Source: JBBIIC01 sp037446725
Lineage (GTDB): Bacteria; Actinomycetota; Coriobacteriia; Anaerosomatales; SLCP01
Assembly: GCA_037446725.1 (NCBI GenBank)
Contig: JBBIIC010000006.1
Coordinates: forward strand, 1-64,000
Length of the DNA: 64,000 bases
Direction: 5' to 3'
The notes under the pieces were generated by a model. The model had not been told where the DNA came from. It saw nothing but the letters and a program-made list of their open reading frames with translations, and searched no databases. The translations under genes and the position numbers were made by a program. Shown here piece by piece: positions 51,748-61,770 of this stretch. The number at the start of each line of letters is the position of its first letter. Positions within the stretch are counted from its first letter, which is position 1.

Positions 51748-53907
51748 ATGCGCCGCTACACGACAGAGCGGCAGGAGCTGCTGCGAGCCGCCGTGCCGGG
51801 GACCCCCTCGGCGCGGCGGCTCGCCCGGCTCACCGACGAGATGCTCGCGGAGCTGGCCGAGGGGCCGGCCGCCGTCACGCTCCCCCGCCGCACCAGGTGG
51901 TGCCTCATCGCTCTTGGTGGATACGGCGCCGGTGCACTCCTGCCCGAGTCCGACCTCGACCTGCTCATCGTCTCGGCCGCGGCAAGCAGCACCCTCAAGC
52001 CCTTCGTCGAGGTCTTGCTCTACCCCCTCTGGGACGCCGGCCTGAGCGTGGGACACCAGGTGCGTTCGAGACGCGAGCAGCTGGCTGCCGTCCGCAGCGA
52101 TCTCACGATCCTGACTGCCACCCTCACCGGGCGTGTCATCGCGGGAGACGAGGATCTCGGCATCCGTTTGCTCCGGGAGTGCGCCGCGGATGCGGCCAGC
52201 CGTTCGAACGCAATGCTGACGCAGTTGCGCGAGCGCCGCCGGACCGGATCGCCCTACCTGCTCGAGCCGGACCTGAAGGAGGGCGCGGGCGGGCGGCGCG
52301 ACTTCGACGAACTCACGTGGACGGCGGCGGTCCTCACGGGAGCTCCCCAGTCGGACCCTTCGCCGCTCGTCTCGCTCGGTCTGCTCGGCAGCGAGGAGTA
52401 CGACCGCCTCCGTCGGGCTTCCGACACTGTGTGCTCCGCACGCTGGGAACTGCAGCTCGACGGCGCCGCCTCCCTCATGACAGAGGAAGCCGCCGGACAG
52501 CTGCGGACCGACCCCGAAGACGTCCAGCGCGCGATCGCGGACACGCACCATCTGCTTCTCCGGACCCGACGAAGGACCGCTGGCCGGGGACTCCCCGATG
52601 ACGCCCCAGTATCCCCGCGCGCCTTCTTCGATCTGGTCGGTCACGGCGAGGGGGGACTGTCCGAGCTTGAGGATGCAGCCTGGGCCGGCCGACTGGACCA
52701 CCTCGTTCCCGGCATGAAGGAACTCATGACCCTGCGGCGTCCGGGCATCGCGCACACGCTGACGGTAGGTGCACACTCTCTCGTGTGTGCAACCACGAGC
52801 GCCGACATCCTTTCGAGCGCGTCACAGGGCGGGAGCGGTGACCGGATCCTTGCCGCGTCCGCCCGCCGGGTGCTCGATCGCGAGGTGCTGTGGACCGCTG
52901 CACTCGCCCATGACGTCGGCAAGGCCCAGCCCGGACCGGATCATCCCCGGCGAGGTGCAGGATCGGCGCGGGCGGCCGCGGAACGCTTCGGGCTCGGGAG
53001 CGAGCGATCGGCACGGGTCGGTGCGCTGGTCGGGCACCATCTGCTCCTCCCTCAGGCAGCATCCGGGATCGACCTCGACGACCCGCATGCCGTCGCCGAA
53101 GTAGCCCGGGCTCTCGAAGATCCGGATCTGCTCGCGCCGCTGCACGTGCTCACGGTCGCGGACTCCCGCGCAACGGGGCCGGGCGCCTGGACGCCCTGGC
53201 ACGCGGCGCTCGTCGGCACCCTCGTCAGCAGACTCGACGAGGCCTTCTCCACCGGCGCGCCCGATACCGCGATGGCAGGCCCCATCGACGCGGCCCGCCT
53301 CGATCAGCTCGCAGCACGGCTTGCGGGGGACCGGGCTCCCGGCGCTCACGTGCTGGATGTGAGCGCCGGCCCGATCGAGGGCACGTTCCTCCTGCATGTC
53401 GCCGCGGTCGACCGCCCCGGTCTGCTTGCGACCTTCGCGGGCGCGATCGCGCTCGCCGGGCTCGACATCCTCTCCGCACGCTCGGTCCCCGCGCCGCGGG
53501 AGGTCGCCGTGGACACCTTCGTCGTCACCTCGGCCACCCTCGCGCCCGTGGCAACCGAGACCTGGAGCCGCCTCGAACGGCAGCTCTCGGCGGCGCTCTC
53601 GGGACGCTTCGCGCTCGGCGTGCGACTTGCCGAGCGCAGACGCCATTACGCTCCGCGGGTGTCGGGCTCTCCGGACATCCGGATCGAGCACGAGGGGGAT
53701 GGCGCGCTGCTCAAGGTGCGCGCTCCGGACCGCGTCGGGCTGCTTCACGACATCGCACGTGCGATCTCGGAGAGCGGGCTGAGCGTCCGGTCGCTCACCG
53801 CTACCTCCCGTGCGGGCTGGGCGGAAGACACCTTCCGGCTGCGTTTCGCCTCCTCGAACGGGGCGGGCGCACTCGGCCAGCTGGCGATGCGGCTGCGGGA
53901 ACTCTGA
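51748..53907 (+). CDS. glnD: PII nucleotidyltransferase GlnD
   Basis: A 719-aa GlnD. The nucleotidyltransferase motif GGYGAGALLPESDLDLL lies at ~52-70, the HD hydrolase motif AHDVGK..DHP at ~390-410, and two ACT domains (~540-620, ~650-715) sense glutamine. It modifies and demodifies the PII protein encoded just upstream. It is shorter than the ~890-aa E. coli enzyme, as is usual for actinobacteria. The ATG 51748 ribosome binding site is weak, so coupling to glnK is likely. Confidence 0.93.
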   Translation: MRRYTTERQELLRAAVPGTPSARRLARLTDEMLAELAEGPAAVTLPRRTRWCLIALGGYGAGALLPESDLDLLIVSAAASSTLKPFVEVLLYPLWDAGLSVGHQVRSRREQLAAVRSDLTILTATLTGRVIAGDEDLGIRLLRECAADAASRSNAMLTQLRERRRTGSPYLLEPDLKEGAGGRRDFDELTWTAAVLTGAPQSDPSPLVSLGLLGSEEYDRLRRASDTVCSARWELQLDGAASLMTEEAAGQLRTDPEDVQRAIADTHHLLLRTRRRTAGRGLPDDAPVSPRAFFDLVGHGEGGLSELEDAAWAGRLDHLVPGMKELMTLRRPGIAHTLTVGAHSLVCATTSADILSSASQGGSGDRILAASARRVLDREVLWTAALAHDVGKAQPGPDHPRRGAGSARAAAERFGLGSERSARVGALVGHHLLLPQAASGIDLDDPHAVAEVARALEDPDLLAPLHVLTVADSRATGPGAWTPWHAALVGTLVSRLDEAFSTGAPDTAMAGPIDAARLDQLAARLAGDRAPGAHVLDVSAGPIEGTFLLHVAAVDRPGLLATFAGAIALAGLDILSARSVPAPREVAVDTFVVTSATLAPVATETWSRLERQLSAALSGRFALGVRLAERRRHYAPRVSGSPDIRIEHEGDGALLKVRAPDRVGLLHDIARAISESGLSVRSLTATSRAGWAEDTFRLRFASSNGAGALGQLAMRLREL

Positions 53908-54000
53908 GCCGCTCGGGGGCGTGCTGTGCCATCCTGCGTCGACGTGCCTGACGGGACGGGTATAGTCGTGCCGTGACCATCGGCGACGCGGGAGGCTGCT

Positions 54001-54582
54001 GTGACGAAGATCTACACCCGGACCGGGGACACCGGCCAGACCTCGATCGTCGGCGGGACACGCGTACCCAAGAACAGTCCTCGCGTCGAGGCCTACGGCA
54101 GTGTGGACGAGGCGAACAGCTGCGTCGGCCTGGCGCGCGCGGCGCTCGAGGTCGCGGCCGAGGAGGATCTGCGTCTCGACGTCATCCTCGACTTCGTTCA
54201 GCATCGGCTCTTCGACTGCTCGAGCCTGCTTGCGACGCCAGCGTCGGTCCGAGCGGAGCGCGCGGACGGCCCGGCCATCGTCCCGGGGGACATCGAGCGC
54301 CTCGAGGCCTGGATCGACGAGCTCGCCGACGCCGTCGGCGAGATCGACCACTTCGTGTTGCCCGGAGGCTGCGAGGAGGCGTGCCGGCTGCACGTCGCCC
54401 GCACCGTCGTCAGGCGGGCCGAACGCCGGATCCACGACCTCGCCGCCGAGCAGCCGGGCGAGGTGGACCAGCAGGTACTCAAGTTCGTCAACCGGCTGTC
54501 GGACCTGCTCTTCACGATGGCGCGCTACGCGAACCACGCCTACGGCGCGGGCGACGTGTTCTGGGACGCGCGCACGAGCTGA
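54001..54582 (+). CDS. pduO: PduO-type cob(I)alamin adenosyltransferase
   Basis: A 193-aa protein that begins MTKIYTRTGDTGQTSI, the PduO/MMAB signature, with GSVDEANSCVGLA, LPGGCEEACRLHVARTVVRRAER and the C-terminal LNRLSDLLF-like VNRLSDLLFTMAR. It makes adenosylcobalamin from ATP and cob(I)alamin. GTG 54001 has GGAGG 5 bases upstream. No other cobalamin gene is adjacent. Confidence 0.94.
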   Translation: MTKIYTRTGDTGQTSIVGGTRVPKNSPRVEAYGSVDEANSCVGLARAALEVAAEEDLRLDVILDFVQHRLFDCSSLLATPASVRAERADGPAIVPGDIERLEAWIDELADAVGEIDHFVLPGGCEEACRLHVARTVVRRAERRIHDLAAEQPGEVDQQVLKFVNRLSDLLFTMARYANHAYGAGDVFWDARTS

Positions 54583-54603
54583 GCGGCGTGTCGTCTCGCC
54601 GGG

Positions 54604-56601
54604 CTAGTACGTGTCCCCTCCTTCGAGGAGCTCCTTCACCACCTTAGGATCAGCGAGCGTCGACAGGTCGCCGAACGCCTCGGTGTCCCGCTCCCCGGCG
54701 GCTATCTTGCGCAGGATCCGCCGCATGATCTTGCCCGAGCGGGTCTTGGGCAGGTCCCGTGAGAACTGGATGTGATCGGGCTTTGCGATCGGACCGATGA
54801 GCTTGCGGACGTGGCCCGACAGGATGGTCGCGAGGTCCTCGGACGGATGGTGCCCGTCGCGCAGGATGACGAACGCGTGGATACCCTCGCCCTTGACCGG
54901 GTGCGGGAATCCGACGACCGCCGCCTCCGACACGGCCTCGTGGCTGACGAGCGCGCTTTCGATCTCCGCGGTACCGAGGCGATGACCGGAAACATTGATG
55001 ACGTCGTCGACCCGGCCGAGCAGCCAGTAGTAACCGTCGGAGTCCACACGCGCGCCGTCACCGGTGAAGTAAACGCCCGGGAACCGCTCGAAGTACACCT
55101 CTCGCATTCGCGTGTGGTCCGGGTCGCCCCAGGTCCCCCGCATCATTCCCGGCCAGGGCTCCTTGACGACGAGATACCCGCCCTCCCCCGGCTCGGCGTC
55201 GCTGCCGTCCTCGCGCAGCACCCTGGGCACCACACCGAAGAACGGCACCGTAGCGCTGCCCGGCTTGAGCGGAGTCGCACCCGGGAATGGCGTGATGAGG
55301 AATCCGCCGGTCTCGGTCTGCCAGTACGTGTCGACGACCGGCAGCTCGTCGCGGCCGATCGTGCGCCGGTACCACTGCCAAACCTCGGGATTAATGGGCT
55401 CCCCGACCGTGCCGAGAAGGCGGAGGCTCGACACGTCGTAGCGCTGCGGCCATCCTTCGCCGTGCCGCATGAGCGCGCGGATCGCCGTCGGGGCCGTGTA
55501 GAACGAGTTCACCCGGTACTTCTCGACGACCGCCCAGAACCGCCCCGGGTCCGGATAGGTCGGCACGCCCTCGAACATCAGCGCGGTGGCACCGGCCGCG
55601 AGCGGGCCGTAGACGATGTAGGAGTGCCCGGTCACCCATCCGATGTCAGCCGTGCACCAGAAGACGTCCTCGTCACGATAGTCGAACACCGTCTTGAACG
55701 TGTACAGGGCGTAGAGGAGGTACCCCGCGGTCGTGTGCAGAACGCCCTTCGGGGTGCCGGTCGAACCGGACGTGTAGAGGATGAACAGCGGATCCTCCGC
55801 TCCCATCTCCTCGAGCACGCAGGGCCTGCGCACCTCCGGCGCCGTGATCTCCTGCTGCCACCAGGTGTCGCGCCCCGGCTCCATGTCGACGTCACCGGCG
55901 CCGCGCTTGACGACAATGCACGCTTCAACGCTCGGGCACTCGAACAGGGCCTCGTCGGCCGCAACCTTCAGCGGCACCTTGCGCCCGCCACGGATCCCCT
56001 CGTCGGCCGTGATGAGCAGCTTCGCCCCGCAATCCTGGATGCGCCCGCGCAGGGCCGAGGAGGAGAAGCCGCCGAAGATGACCGAGTGGATGGCCCCGAT
56101 GCGCGCGCACGCGAGCATCGAGATGGGCAGCTCGGGGATCATCGGCAGGTAGATGGCGACGCGGTCTCCCCGTCCGATGCCCTTCTTGCGCAACACGTTG
56201 GCGAACCTGCTGACCTCGTGGTGAAGTTGCTGGTAGGTGTAGGTCCGCGATGAACCGTCGTCGCCTTCCCAGATGAGAGCGGCCTTGTTGCGGCGCCACG
56301 TCGACAGATGGCGATCGAGGCAGTTGGCCGAGACGTTGAGCGTCCCGTCCGCGAAGAATGTGTAGTCGAGGTCGTCGAATCCGCCCCGAAGGCCGACGGT
56401 CGGCTCCTTCATCCAGTCGAGATGCTCGCGGGCCATGTCGAGCCAGAAGCCGTCGCGCTCGGTGACCGAGCGGTCGTAGAGCTCGCGGTACCGCTCCATC
56501 CCGCCGATGACGGCATCGGCGGCGAACCCGGGCGGCGGCACCACGACGACCTCGTCTGTTGCCAGGTGTTCGATACCGCTGTCGGCGTTCTGTTCGGCCA
56601 T
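54604..56601 (-). CDS. acsA: Acetyl-CoA synthetase (AMP-forming)
   Basis: A 665-aa adenylate-forming enzyme with the P-loop YTSGSTGTPKG, the acetate pocket Trp in DTYWQTETGG and the C-terminal domain with the catalytic, acetylatable Lys in PKTRSGKIMRR. It activates acetate to acetyl-CoA. It converges on pduO with a 21-base gap and is divergent from larE. Confidence 0.96.
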   Translation of the reverse strand: MAEQNADSGIEHLATDEVVVVPPPGFAADAVIGGMERYRELYDRSVTERDGFWLDMAREHLDWMKEPTVGLRGGFDDLDYTFFADGTLNVSANCLDRHLSTWRRNKAALIWEGDDGSSRTYTYQQLHHEVSRFANVLRKKGIGRGDRVAIYLPMIPELPISMLACARIGAIHSVIFGGFSSSALRGRIQDCGAKLLITADEGIRGGRKVPLKVAADEALFECPSVEACIVVKRGAGDVDMEPGRDTWWQQEITAPEVRRPCVLEEMGAEDPLFILYTSGSTGTPKGVLHTTAGYLLYALYTFKTVFDYRDEDVFWCTADIGWVTGHSYIVYGPLAAGATALMFEGVPTYPDPGRFWAVVEKYRVNSFYTAPTAIRALMRHGEGWPQRYDVSSLRLLGTVGEPINPEVWQWYRRTIGRDELPVVDTYWQTETGGFLITPFPGATPLKPGSATVPFFGVVPRVLREDGSDAEPGEGGYLVVKEPWPGMMRGTWGDPDHTRMREVYFERFPGVYFTGDGARVDSDGYYWLLGRVDDVINVSGHRLGTAEIESALVSHEAVSEAAVVGFPHPVKGEGIHAFVILRDGHHPSEDLATILSGHVRKLIGPIAKPDHIQFSRDLPKTRSGKIMRRILRKIAAGERDTEAFGDLSTLADPKVVKELLEGGDTY

Positions 56602-56617
56602 GAGTCCTCCCGGGGTC

Positions 56618-56635
56618 GACTACAACGACTACAAC
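56618..56635. repeat. 9-bp tandem direct repeat upstream of acsA
   Basis: Two copies of GACTACAAC in tandem lie 17 bases before the acsA start, in the acsA-larE divergent spacer. A TATACT at 56678-56683 may be the larE -10. The repeat may be a regulator site, but no known motif was recognised. Confidence 0.35.
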
Positions 56636-56709
56636 GTGACGCTTCCTTCAGTTCATACCCGACCAGGAATCTCGGGCTATACTCGAACTCCACCTTCGAG
56701 AGGACGGGT

Positions 56710-57540
56710 GTGGAAGCGGCGGCCAAGTACGACCTTCTTCGGGCACGTCTGAAGAACCTCAGCAGCGTGCTCGTCGCCTTCTCGGGCGGCGTCGACTCGA
56801 CACTGCTTGCGGTGACCGCTCACGCGGTGCTGGGTGAGCGGTGCCTGTCGGTGCTGGCGCGCTCGGACACCTATCCGGAGAGCGAGTGCGCATACGCCCG
56901 CGAGATCGCGGCCACGCTCGGTATACCGCTCGTCGAGGTCGAGACGCACGAGCTGGTCGACCCCCGGTTCCGCGCGAACGAGCCCGACCGCTGCTACCAC
57001 TGCAAGCATGAGCTGTTCGGCCTGCTCAGAACGCTTGCCGACCACCGGGGCCTCGCGTACGTGGCAGACGGATCGAACGCTGACGACCTGCGCGACCACC
57101 GGCCAGGAGCGACGGCCGCGCGCGAGCTCGGCATCGTCAGCCCGCTCCAGGACGCGGGCATGAACAAGGCGGACGTCAGGGCCATCGCCCGCGATCTGGG
57201 ACTGCCCAACTGGGACAAGCCGTCGATGGCGTGCCTGGCGTCCCGCTTCCCCTACGGCGAGCGAATCACGGAGGACGGTCTTGCCCGGGTCGGGATCGCC
57301 GAGGACGCGCTGCGCGCCCTCGGGCTTCAGCAGTTCCGCGTTCGTTCGCACGGACCCGTCGCCCGCATCGAGGTGGACGGCGGTGAGATGGAGCGCGCGT
57401 GGCTTCTGCGCGATGCGATCGTCTCGGCCGTCCGCGCCGCCGGGTTCACGTATGTCGCGCAGGACCTCGAGGGGTACCGGAGCGGCAGTCTCAACGAGAC
57501 GCTCGACGACACCCAGCATCTCGGCCGGCAGAAGACCTGA
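56710..57540 (+). CDS. larE: LarE-family ATP-dependent sulfur transferase
   Basis: A 276-aa PP-loop protein with SGGVDST (~23-29), the DRCYHCKHEL segment and the sacrificial-sulfur region MACLASRFPYG. LarE donates sulfur from its own Cys (or a [4Fe-4S] cluster in some) to build the nickel-pincer cofactor. LarB, LarC and lactate racemase are not in the window, so the pathway here is open. The start is GTG 56710 after AGAGGA. Confidence 0.88.
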   Translation: MEAAAKYDLLRARLKNLSSVLVAFSGGVDSTLLAVTAHAVLGERCLSVLARSDTYPESECAYAREIAATLGIPLVEVETHELVDPRFRANEPDRCYHCKHELFGLLRTLADHRGLAYVADGSNADDLRDHRPGATAARELGIVSPLQDAGMNKADVRAIARDLGLPNWDKPSMACLASRFPYGERITEDGLARVGIAEDALRALGLQQFRVRSHGPVARIEVDGGEMERAWLLRDAIVSAVRAAGFTYVAQDLEGYRSGSLNETLDDTQHLGRQKT

Positions 57541-57558
57541 GGCTTCGAGCGACGCGGC

Positions 57559-58920
57559 TCAGGCCGTGAGCTCGCGAATCGCTGCTCGCAGGGCGGTCGG
57601 CAGGCGCTCGGCGAGCCGGTCCGGGCGGGCCATCTGCGCAGCGATCAGGCGGGTTGCGAACGGCTTCGCAGACTGCGTGATGTCGATCTCCGGATAGATC
57701 GCCCTCGCGACACCCTCCACCGTGACGAGCGCCTTGACGAGAAGGCCGTACCCGGCGGGAATGGGCACGCGGGCATCGGCCATGATGGCGAGGAACCCGG
57801 TCGCGAAGCCCTTGATGTCCGCCGGCTTGCCCGGCACGTTCAGTGTGCGCCCCATCAGCTCCCCCACGCGCTGGCGCACCTCGCGCTGCTTGTGGTCCGG
57901 CACGACGAGTCCCAGCTTCGCGGAGTAGCAGAGCGCACGGTCCGCGTCACCGTACACGGTGGCCGCAAGCACCTGCGCGATGTGCACCCGCTCGGCCGGC
58001 TCAGTGGTGCCGACGATGCCGAAGTCGAGGTAGCAGATGCGCGAATCAGGCGTCACGAAGAGGTTCGCCGGGTGCAGGTCGGCGTGGTAGCGGCCCAGGA
58101 CGAGCACCTGGCGCATGAAGACCTCCGCGCCGTGAAGCGCGAGCCGAAACGCGTCGACCCCGGCCCGGGCGGCGTCGTCGATCTCGGTCAGTCTCCAACC
58201 CTCGACGAACTCCATCGTCAGCACGCTGCGTGCGGAGTGCGTCCAGGCGATGCGGGGCGTCATGACGAGCGGGTCGTCTCTGAAGTCGTAGGCGAAGCGA
58301 TCGGACACCCGGCCTTCGTTTCGTAGGTCGAGCTCGCTCGAGAGAGAGCCTGCGAACTCCTCGAGCAGCGCGGGTGCATCGATCCGCCTCGAGAGCCCGA
58401 GCCGGTCGAGTCGCGCGAGGAGCCGGCGCGCCTCAGCGAGATCGGCCTCGATGGTCTTGGCGGCACCAGGACGCACGACCTTGACCGCGACCGGTGTGCC
58501 CGCAGGCATAACCTCACCGATGACCGGCCTCACGTCACGCGCCAGCGTGGCCCGGTGCACCTGAGCGATCGAGGCCGCCGCGACCGGCTCGCGGTCGAAA
58601 TCAGCGTACAGCACGGACAGCGGATGCCCGAGTTCGCGGGTGATCACCGCCTCGATCTGGGCCGTCGGCGAAGGCGGCACGCGCTCTTGAAGCTGCTCGA
58701 ACTCGAAGACGTACTCGGGTGGCACCAGGTCCGGACGCACGGACGCGACCTGGCCGAGCTTGACGAAGGCAGGACCGAGGTCTTCGAGTGCCATGCGGGT
58801 AGCAGCCGCGAACGCCGCGCGGCGGGCCGAGCGTGGTGCGAATCCGAATCGCGCCGCCGGCGCGCCTGCGGCCCAGCGCCGAGTGAACGTCCGGACGATG
58901 ACGCGACCGCGCCTCGACAC
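57559..58920 (-). CDS. ubiB: AarF/UbiB-family atypical kinase
   Basis: A 453-aa ABC1/ADCK-type protein. The KxGQ motif (FVKLGQVASVRPDLVP), the Ala-rich loop with ASIAQVH, ion-pair Lys (AVKVVRPG), HADLHPANLF and DFGIVG are all present, so the kinase-like core is intact. No C-terminal membrane helices follow, unlike many homologues. It supports quinone or lipid metabolism in other bacteria. The start is GTG 58920, 9 bases after the small coiled-coil gene. Confidence 0.92.
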   Translation of the reverse strand: MSRRGRVIVRTFTRRWAAGAPAARFGFAPRSARRAAFAAATRMALEDLGPAFVKLGQVASVRPDLVPPEYVFEFEQLQERVPPSPTAQIEAVITRELGHPLSVLYADFDREPVAAASIAQVHRATLARDVRPVIGEVMPAGTPVAVKVVRPGAAKTIEADLAEARRLLARLDRLGLSRRIDAPALLEEFAGSLSSELDLRNEGRVSDRFAYDFRDDPLVMTPRIAWTHSARSVLTMEFVEGWRLTEIDDAARAGVDAFRLALHGAEVFMRQVLVLGRYHADLHPANLFVTPDSRICYLDFGIVGTTEPAERVHIAQVLAATVYGDADRALCYSAKLGLVVPDHKQREVRQRVGELMGRTLNVPGKPADIKGFATGFLAIMADARVPIPAGYGLLVKALVTVEGVARAIYPEIDITQSAKPFATRLIAAQMARPDRLAERLPTALRAAIRELTA

Positions 58921-58929
58921 GGATGCCCC

Positions 58930-59301
58930 CTATCCGGTCTCGGAGCCGTCGTCTGCGGCGAGGGTTGCGTCGAGCGTCGCCTGCATCGACTCGAGGCGGC
59001 CTCTCAGCTCGCTGACCTCGAAGAGGAGGTCGTCGAGTTTGGACTCCAGATCGGCCTTCGAGCCGGGGGGCTCCATATCGCCCGCTGCGAGCGCGGCCTT
59101 AAGGCGCTCCTTCTCCTCGGCGACCATGGCCGAGAGACCGTCGACGAAGGCTTCCGGTCCAGCCTGCATGGCTCCCGGCTGCTGGTCCTCCCCGCGTACT
59201 ACAGCCGCCTTCCAGCCCTCGTCGGCGGTCTCGTGCACGAGTGCCCACGCTGCGAGGAAACGCATGAAGCTGTCCTCCGCCACCCTGTCCACCTCCGTCA
59301 T
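58930..59301 (-). CDS. Small coiled-coil protein next to UbiB
   Basis: A 123-aa protein that I do not recognise. It is mostly helical, with a likely coiled coil at the C-terminus (ADLESKLDDLLFEVSELRGRLESMQ) and a conserved-looking helix near the start (FLAAWALVHETADEGW). Its pattern resembles phasin-like or PHA-associated proteins that sit beside UbiB-like genes in other bacteria; that link is only suggestive. It lies 9 bases upstream of ubiB in the same operon. Confidence 0.7.
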   Translation of the reverse strand: MTEVDRVAEDSFMRFLAAWALVHETADEGWKAAVVRGEDQQPGAMQAGPEAFVDGLSAMVAEEKERLKAALAAGDMEPPGSKADLESKLDDLLFEVSELRGRLESMQATLDATLAADDGSETG

Positions 59302-59361
59302 CGCGCCTCGGGTTGCTGCGCGCCCACCGAACAGATTATGCCCCGTACGACGGCGCGCTGC

Positions 59362-61770
59362 TCACGGGCGCCGTGCGAGCAGTCGCATCCCGTTCAACGT
59401 GACGAGCAGCGAGATCCCGGTGTCCGCGAACACCGCCATCCAGAGCGTGGCGGTCCCGGTCGTCGCGAGTCCGAGTACGGCGAACTTGACGATGACGGAG
59501 AGTGCGACGTTCTGCCGGATGACAGACACCGTCCGCCTGCCGAGCTCGAAGAAGCGCGGGAGCTGCATCAGGTCGTCGGACATGAGTGCGACGTCGGCGG
59601 TCTCGAGTGCCGTGTCGCTGCCCGCTGCGCCCATCGCGATGCCGAGGTCGGCAGCTGCGAGCGCGGGAGCGTCGTTGATCCCGTCGCCGACCATGGCAAC
59701 CGCTCCGTAACGGGCCCTGAGCCGGTGGACCGCGTCGACCTTCTGTGCGGGAAGCAAGCGCGCCTCATGCTCGGGGACACCCGCGCGATCGGCGACGGCG
59801 GCCGCCGTCCGCTCGTTGTCCCCAGTGAGCATCACCAAATGCTCGATAGAGCTGCCGAGCAGCCGCGAGACAGCCTGCGGGGTGTCCCGGCGCACCTCGT
59901 CAGCCACCCCGATGACTCCTGTGGCGCGCCCGTCTTCGACAAGCACGAGCGCGCTGCGGCCCTCACTCTCAAGGCGATCGACGACCGGACGGGCCGCGTC
60001 TGTGCTCGCCCCCTCTGACGCGGCGAACGCCGCGCTGCCGATGGCCATGCGGACACCGCCTACTGTGGCCCTCACCCCGCCGCCCGGGACATCTTCGAAC
60101 GCGGTCACGCGCTCCCGTGCGCGCTCGCCCCCGTCGGCGCGGACCACCGCGCGCGCGACCGGGTGGTTGCTGTGGGCCTCGAGTGCAGCCGCGGCGCCGA
60201 GCACACGAGCGGTGTCTCCGCCATCGAGCGCGATCACATCGGTGACTTCTGGACGACCCCACGTCAGCGTACCGGTCTTGTCGAACGCCACAACGCGCAC
60301 GCGCGCCGCCGTCTCCAGGTGCGCGCCACCCTTGACGAGCACTCCGTCGCGGGTCGCGCGCGTGATCGCCGAGACGATCGAGACCGGAGTCGATATGACG
60401 AGCGCGCACGGACACGACACCACGAGAACGACGAGGGCACGGTAGAACCACTCGCTCCACGAGCCCCACTCGGCTCCGAGCAGCACTCCTGCCGCGGGCG
60501 GGAGGACTGCAAGTGCGACGGCGAGCACCACGACCGCCGGGGTGTAGGAGCGACTGAACCGGTCCACGATCTGTTGTGATGGTGCGCGCGTCGTCTGCGC
60601 CTCCTCGACCATGAAAATGATACGCGCGAGCGTCGAGTCCTCGGCCACCGCCGTGACGCGGATCTCGAGACGACCGGTGGTGTTCATAGAGCCCGCGAAC
60701 ACGGGATCACCGATCGACTTGTCCGCCGGGACGGACTCTCCGGTGATCGGCGACTCGTCCACCGCCGACGCGCCGTCGACGATCCGCCCGTCAAGCGCGA
60801 TCCGCTCGCCCGGCCGGACCACGACGACATCGCCCACCCCGACGTCAGCGGCGAAGACCTCCGCCTCCACCTCGCCCTCGAGCACGCGGGCGACCGGCGG
60901 ACTGAGATCCATGAGATCTCGAATCGAGCGTCTCGTACGCTCCAGCGAGCGCGACTCGAGCAGCCCGCCGAGCGAGAACAGGAACAAGACTATCGCGCCC
61001 TCGGCCCACTCCCCGATGAGAGCGGCACCGATGACCGCGATGGTCATGAGGACGTTCATGTCGAGCGAGCGGGCCCTGACCGACACGAGCGCCCGGCGGA
61101 ACACGAGCCAGCCACCACTGACAATGGCTGAGGCGTACGCCGCGACGGGGACTCCGCCCGCAATCGCCTCCCCGGAGCGGTCGAGCAGCCATCCGACGGT
61201 CACGAACACACCCGCCGCCGCGGTGGTTGCGGCGTGTCCGTTCGCCGCCCACCACCCCGGAACGACGGAGACACCGGGTCTCTTTCCCGGGGTCGCCGGA
61301 GCGCCGAGTGGCTCGGCGTGGTGACCGCTCGCCCGCAGCACCGCGAGCGCTCGCTTGCGCGGATCGGTCGCGGGATCGTACTCAATCACCATGACGCCGC
61401 TCGCGAAGTTCACGTCGGCGCGCACGACGCCCGGTATCCGCTCGACGGACGTGGCCACGGTCCGCGCGCAATCCGGTCAATCGAGACCGGTGAGGCGGTA
61501 TGACGCGTGCGCGACCGCCGCCCCGATCTCGAGCCCGAACTCCCGTGCGGCCAACTCCACGTCCGCGGCCGCGAGCACCCCGGGGTCGAAGGTGACCGCC
61601 ATCGTCCACGTCCGGGGGTCGACGATCACGGAGTGCACGCCCGCCACTCCCCCGATCGCGGTCCTCAGCCGCTCGATGCATTCGGCGCAGCGTTCAGCGT
61701 CGGGCATGGCGACCGGAAGCCGGATCTCACCGACGCGCTCGGCGCTGCTGGTTGCCGGCCCGACGTTCAC
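59362..61770 (-). CDS. Zn/Cd/Pb P-type ATPase with two HMA domains and an in-frame UGA (candidate selenoprotein)
   Basis: One frame of 803 codons (802 aa if the internal UGA is read). HMA1 (~16-85) carries CAEC at 28-31; HMA2 begins GLD-UGA-PDC, so UGA98 sits where the first Cys of CxxC belongs. The P1B ATPase follows: ITGES, SCPCALV, DKTGT, HSNHP and GDGINDAP. The last helix has FADTGISLLVTLN, typical of Zn/Cd/Pb (P1B-2) pumps. Standard decoding would give a 97-aa ORF (61477-61770) and a 698-aa ORF from GTG 61458, which starts inside HMA2. The start GTG 61770 overlaps the ArsR stop (GTGA). Either UGA is selenocysteine or HMA2 is broken by a nonsense change. Confidence 0.75.
61446..61464 (-). 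promoter_or_regulatory. Candidate bacterial SECIS hairpin
   Basis: On the minus strand the stem CGGAC / GTCCG closes a 9-base loop CGTGGCCAC. The loop starts 17 bases after the in-frame UGA (61477-61479) and has G as its second base. Spacing and loop G fit the usual description of bacterial SECIS elements, but a GC-rich coding sequence can form such a stem by chance. Confidence 0.4.

Noticed and set aside
52822..54537. 571-aa minus-strand open frame
   Set aside because: It is antisense to glnD and pduO, both clearly real, and has shadow-type composition.
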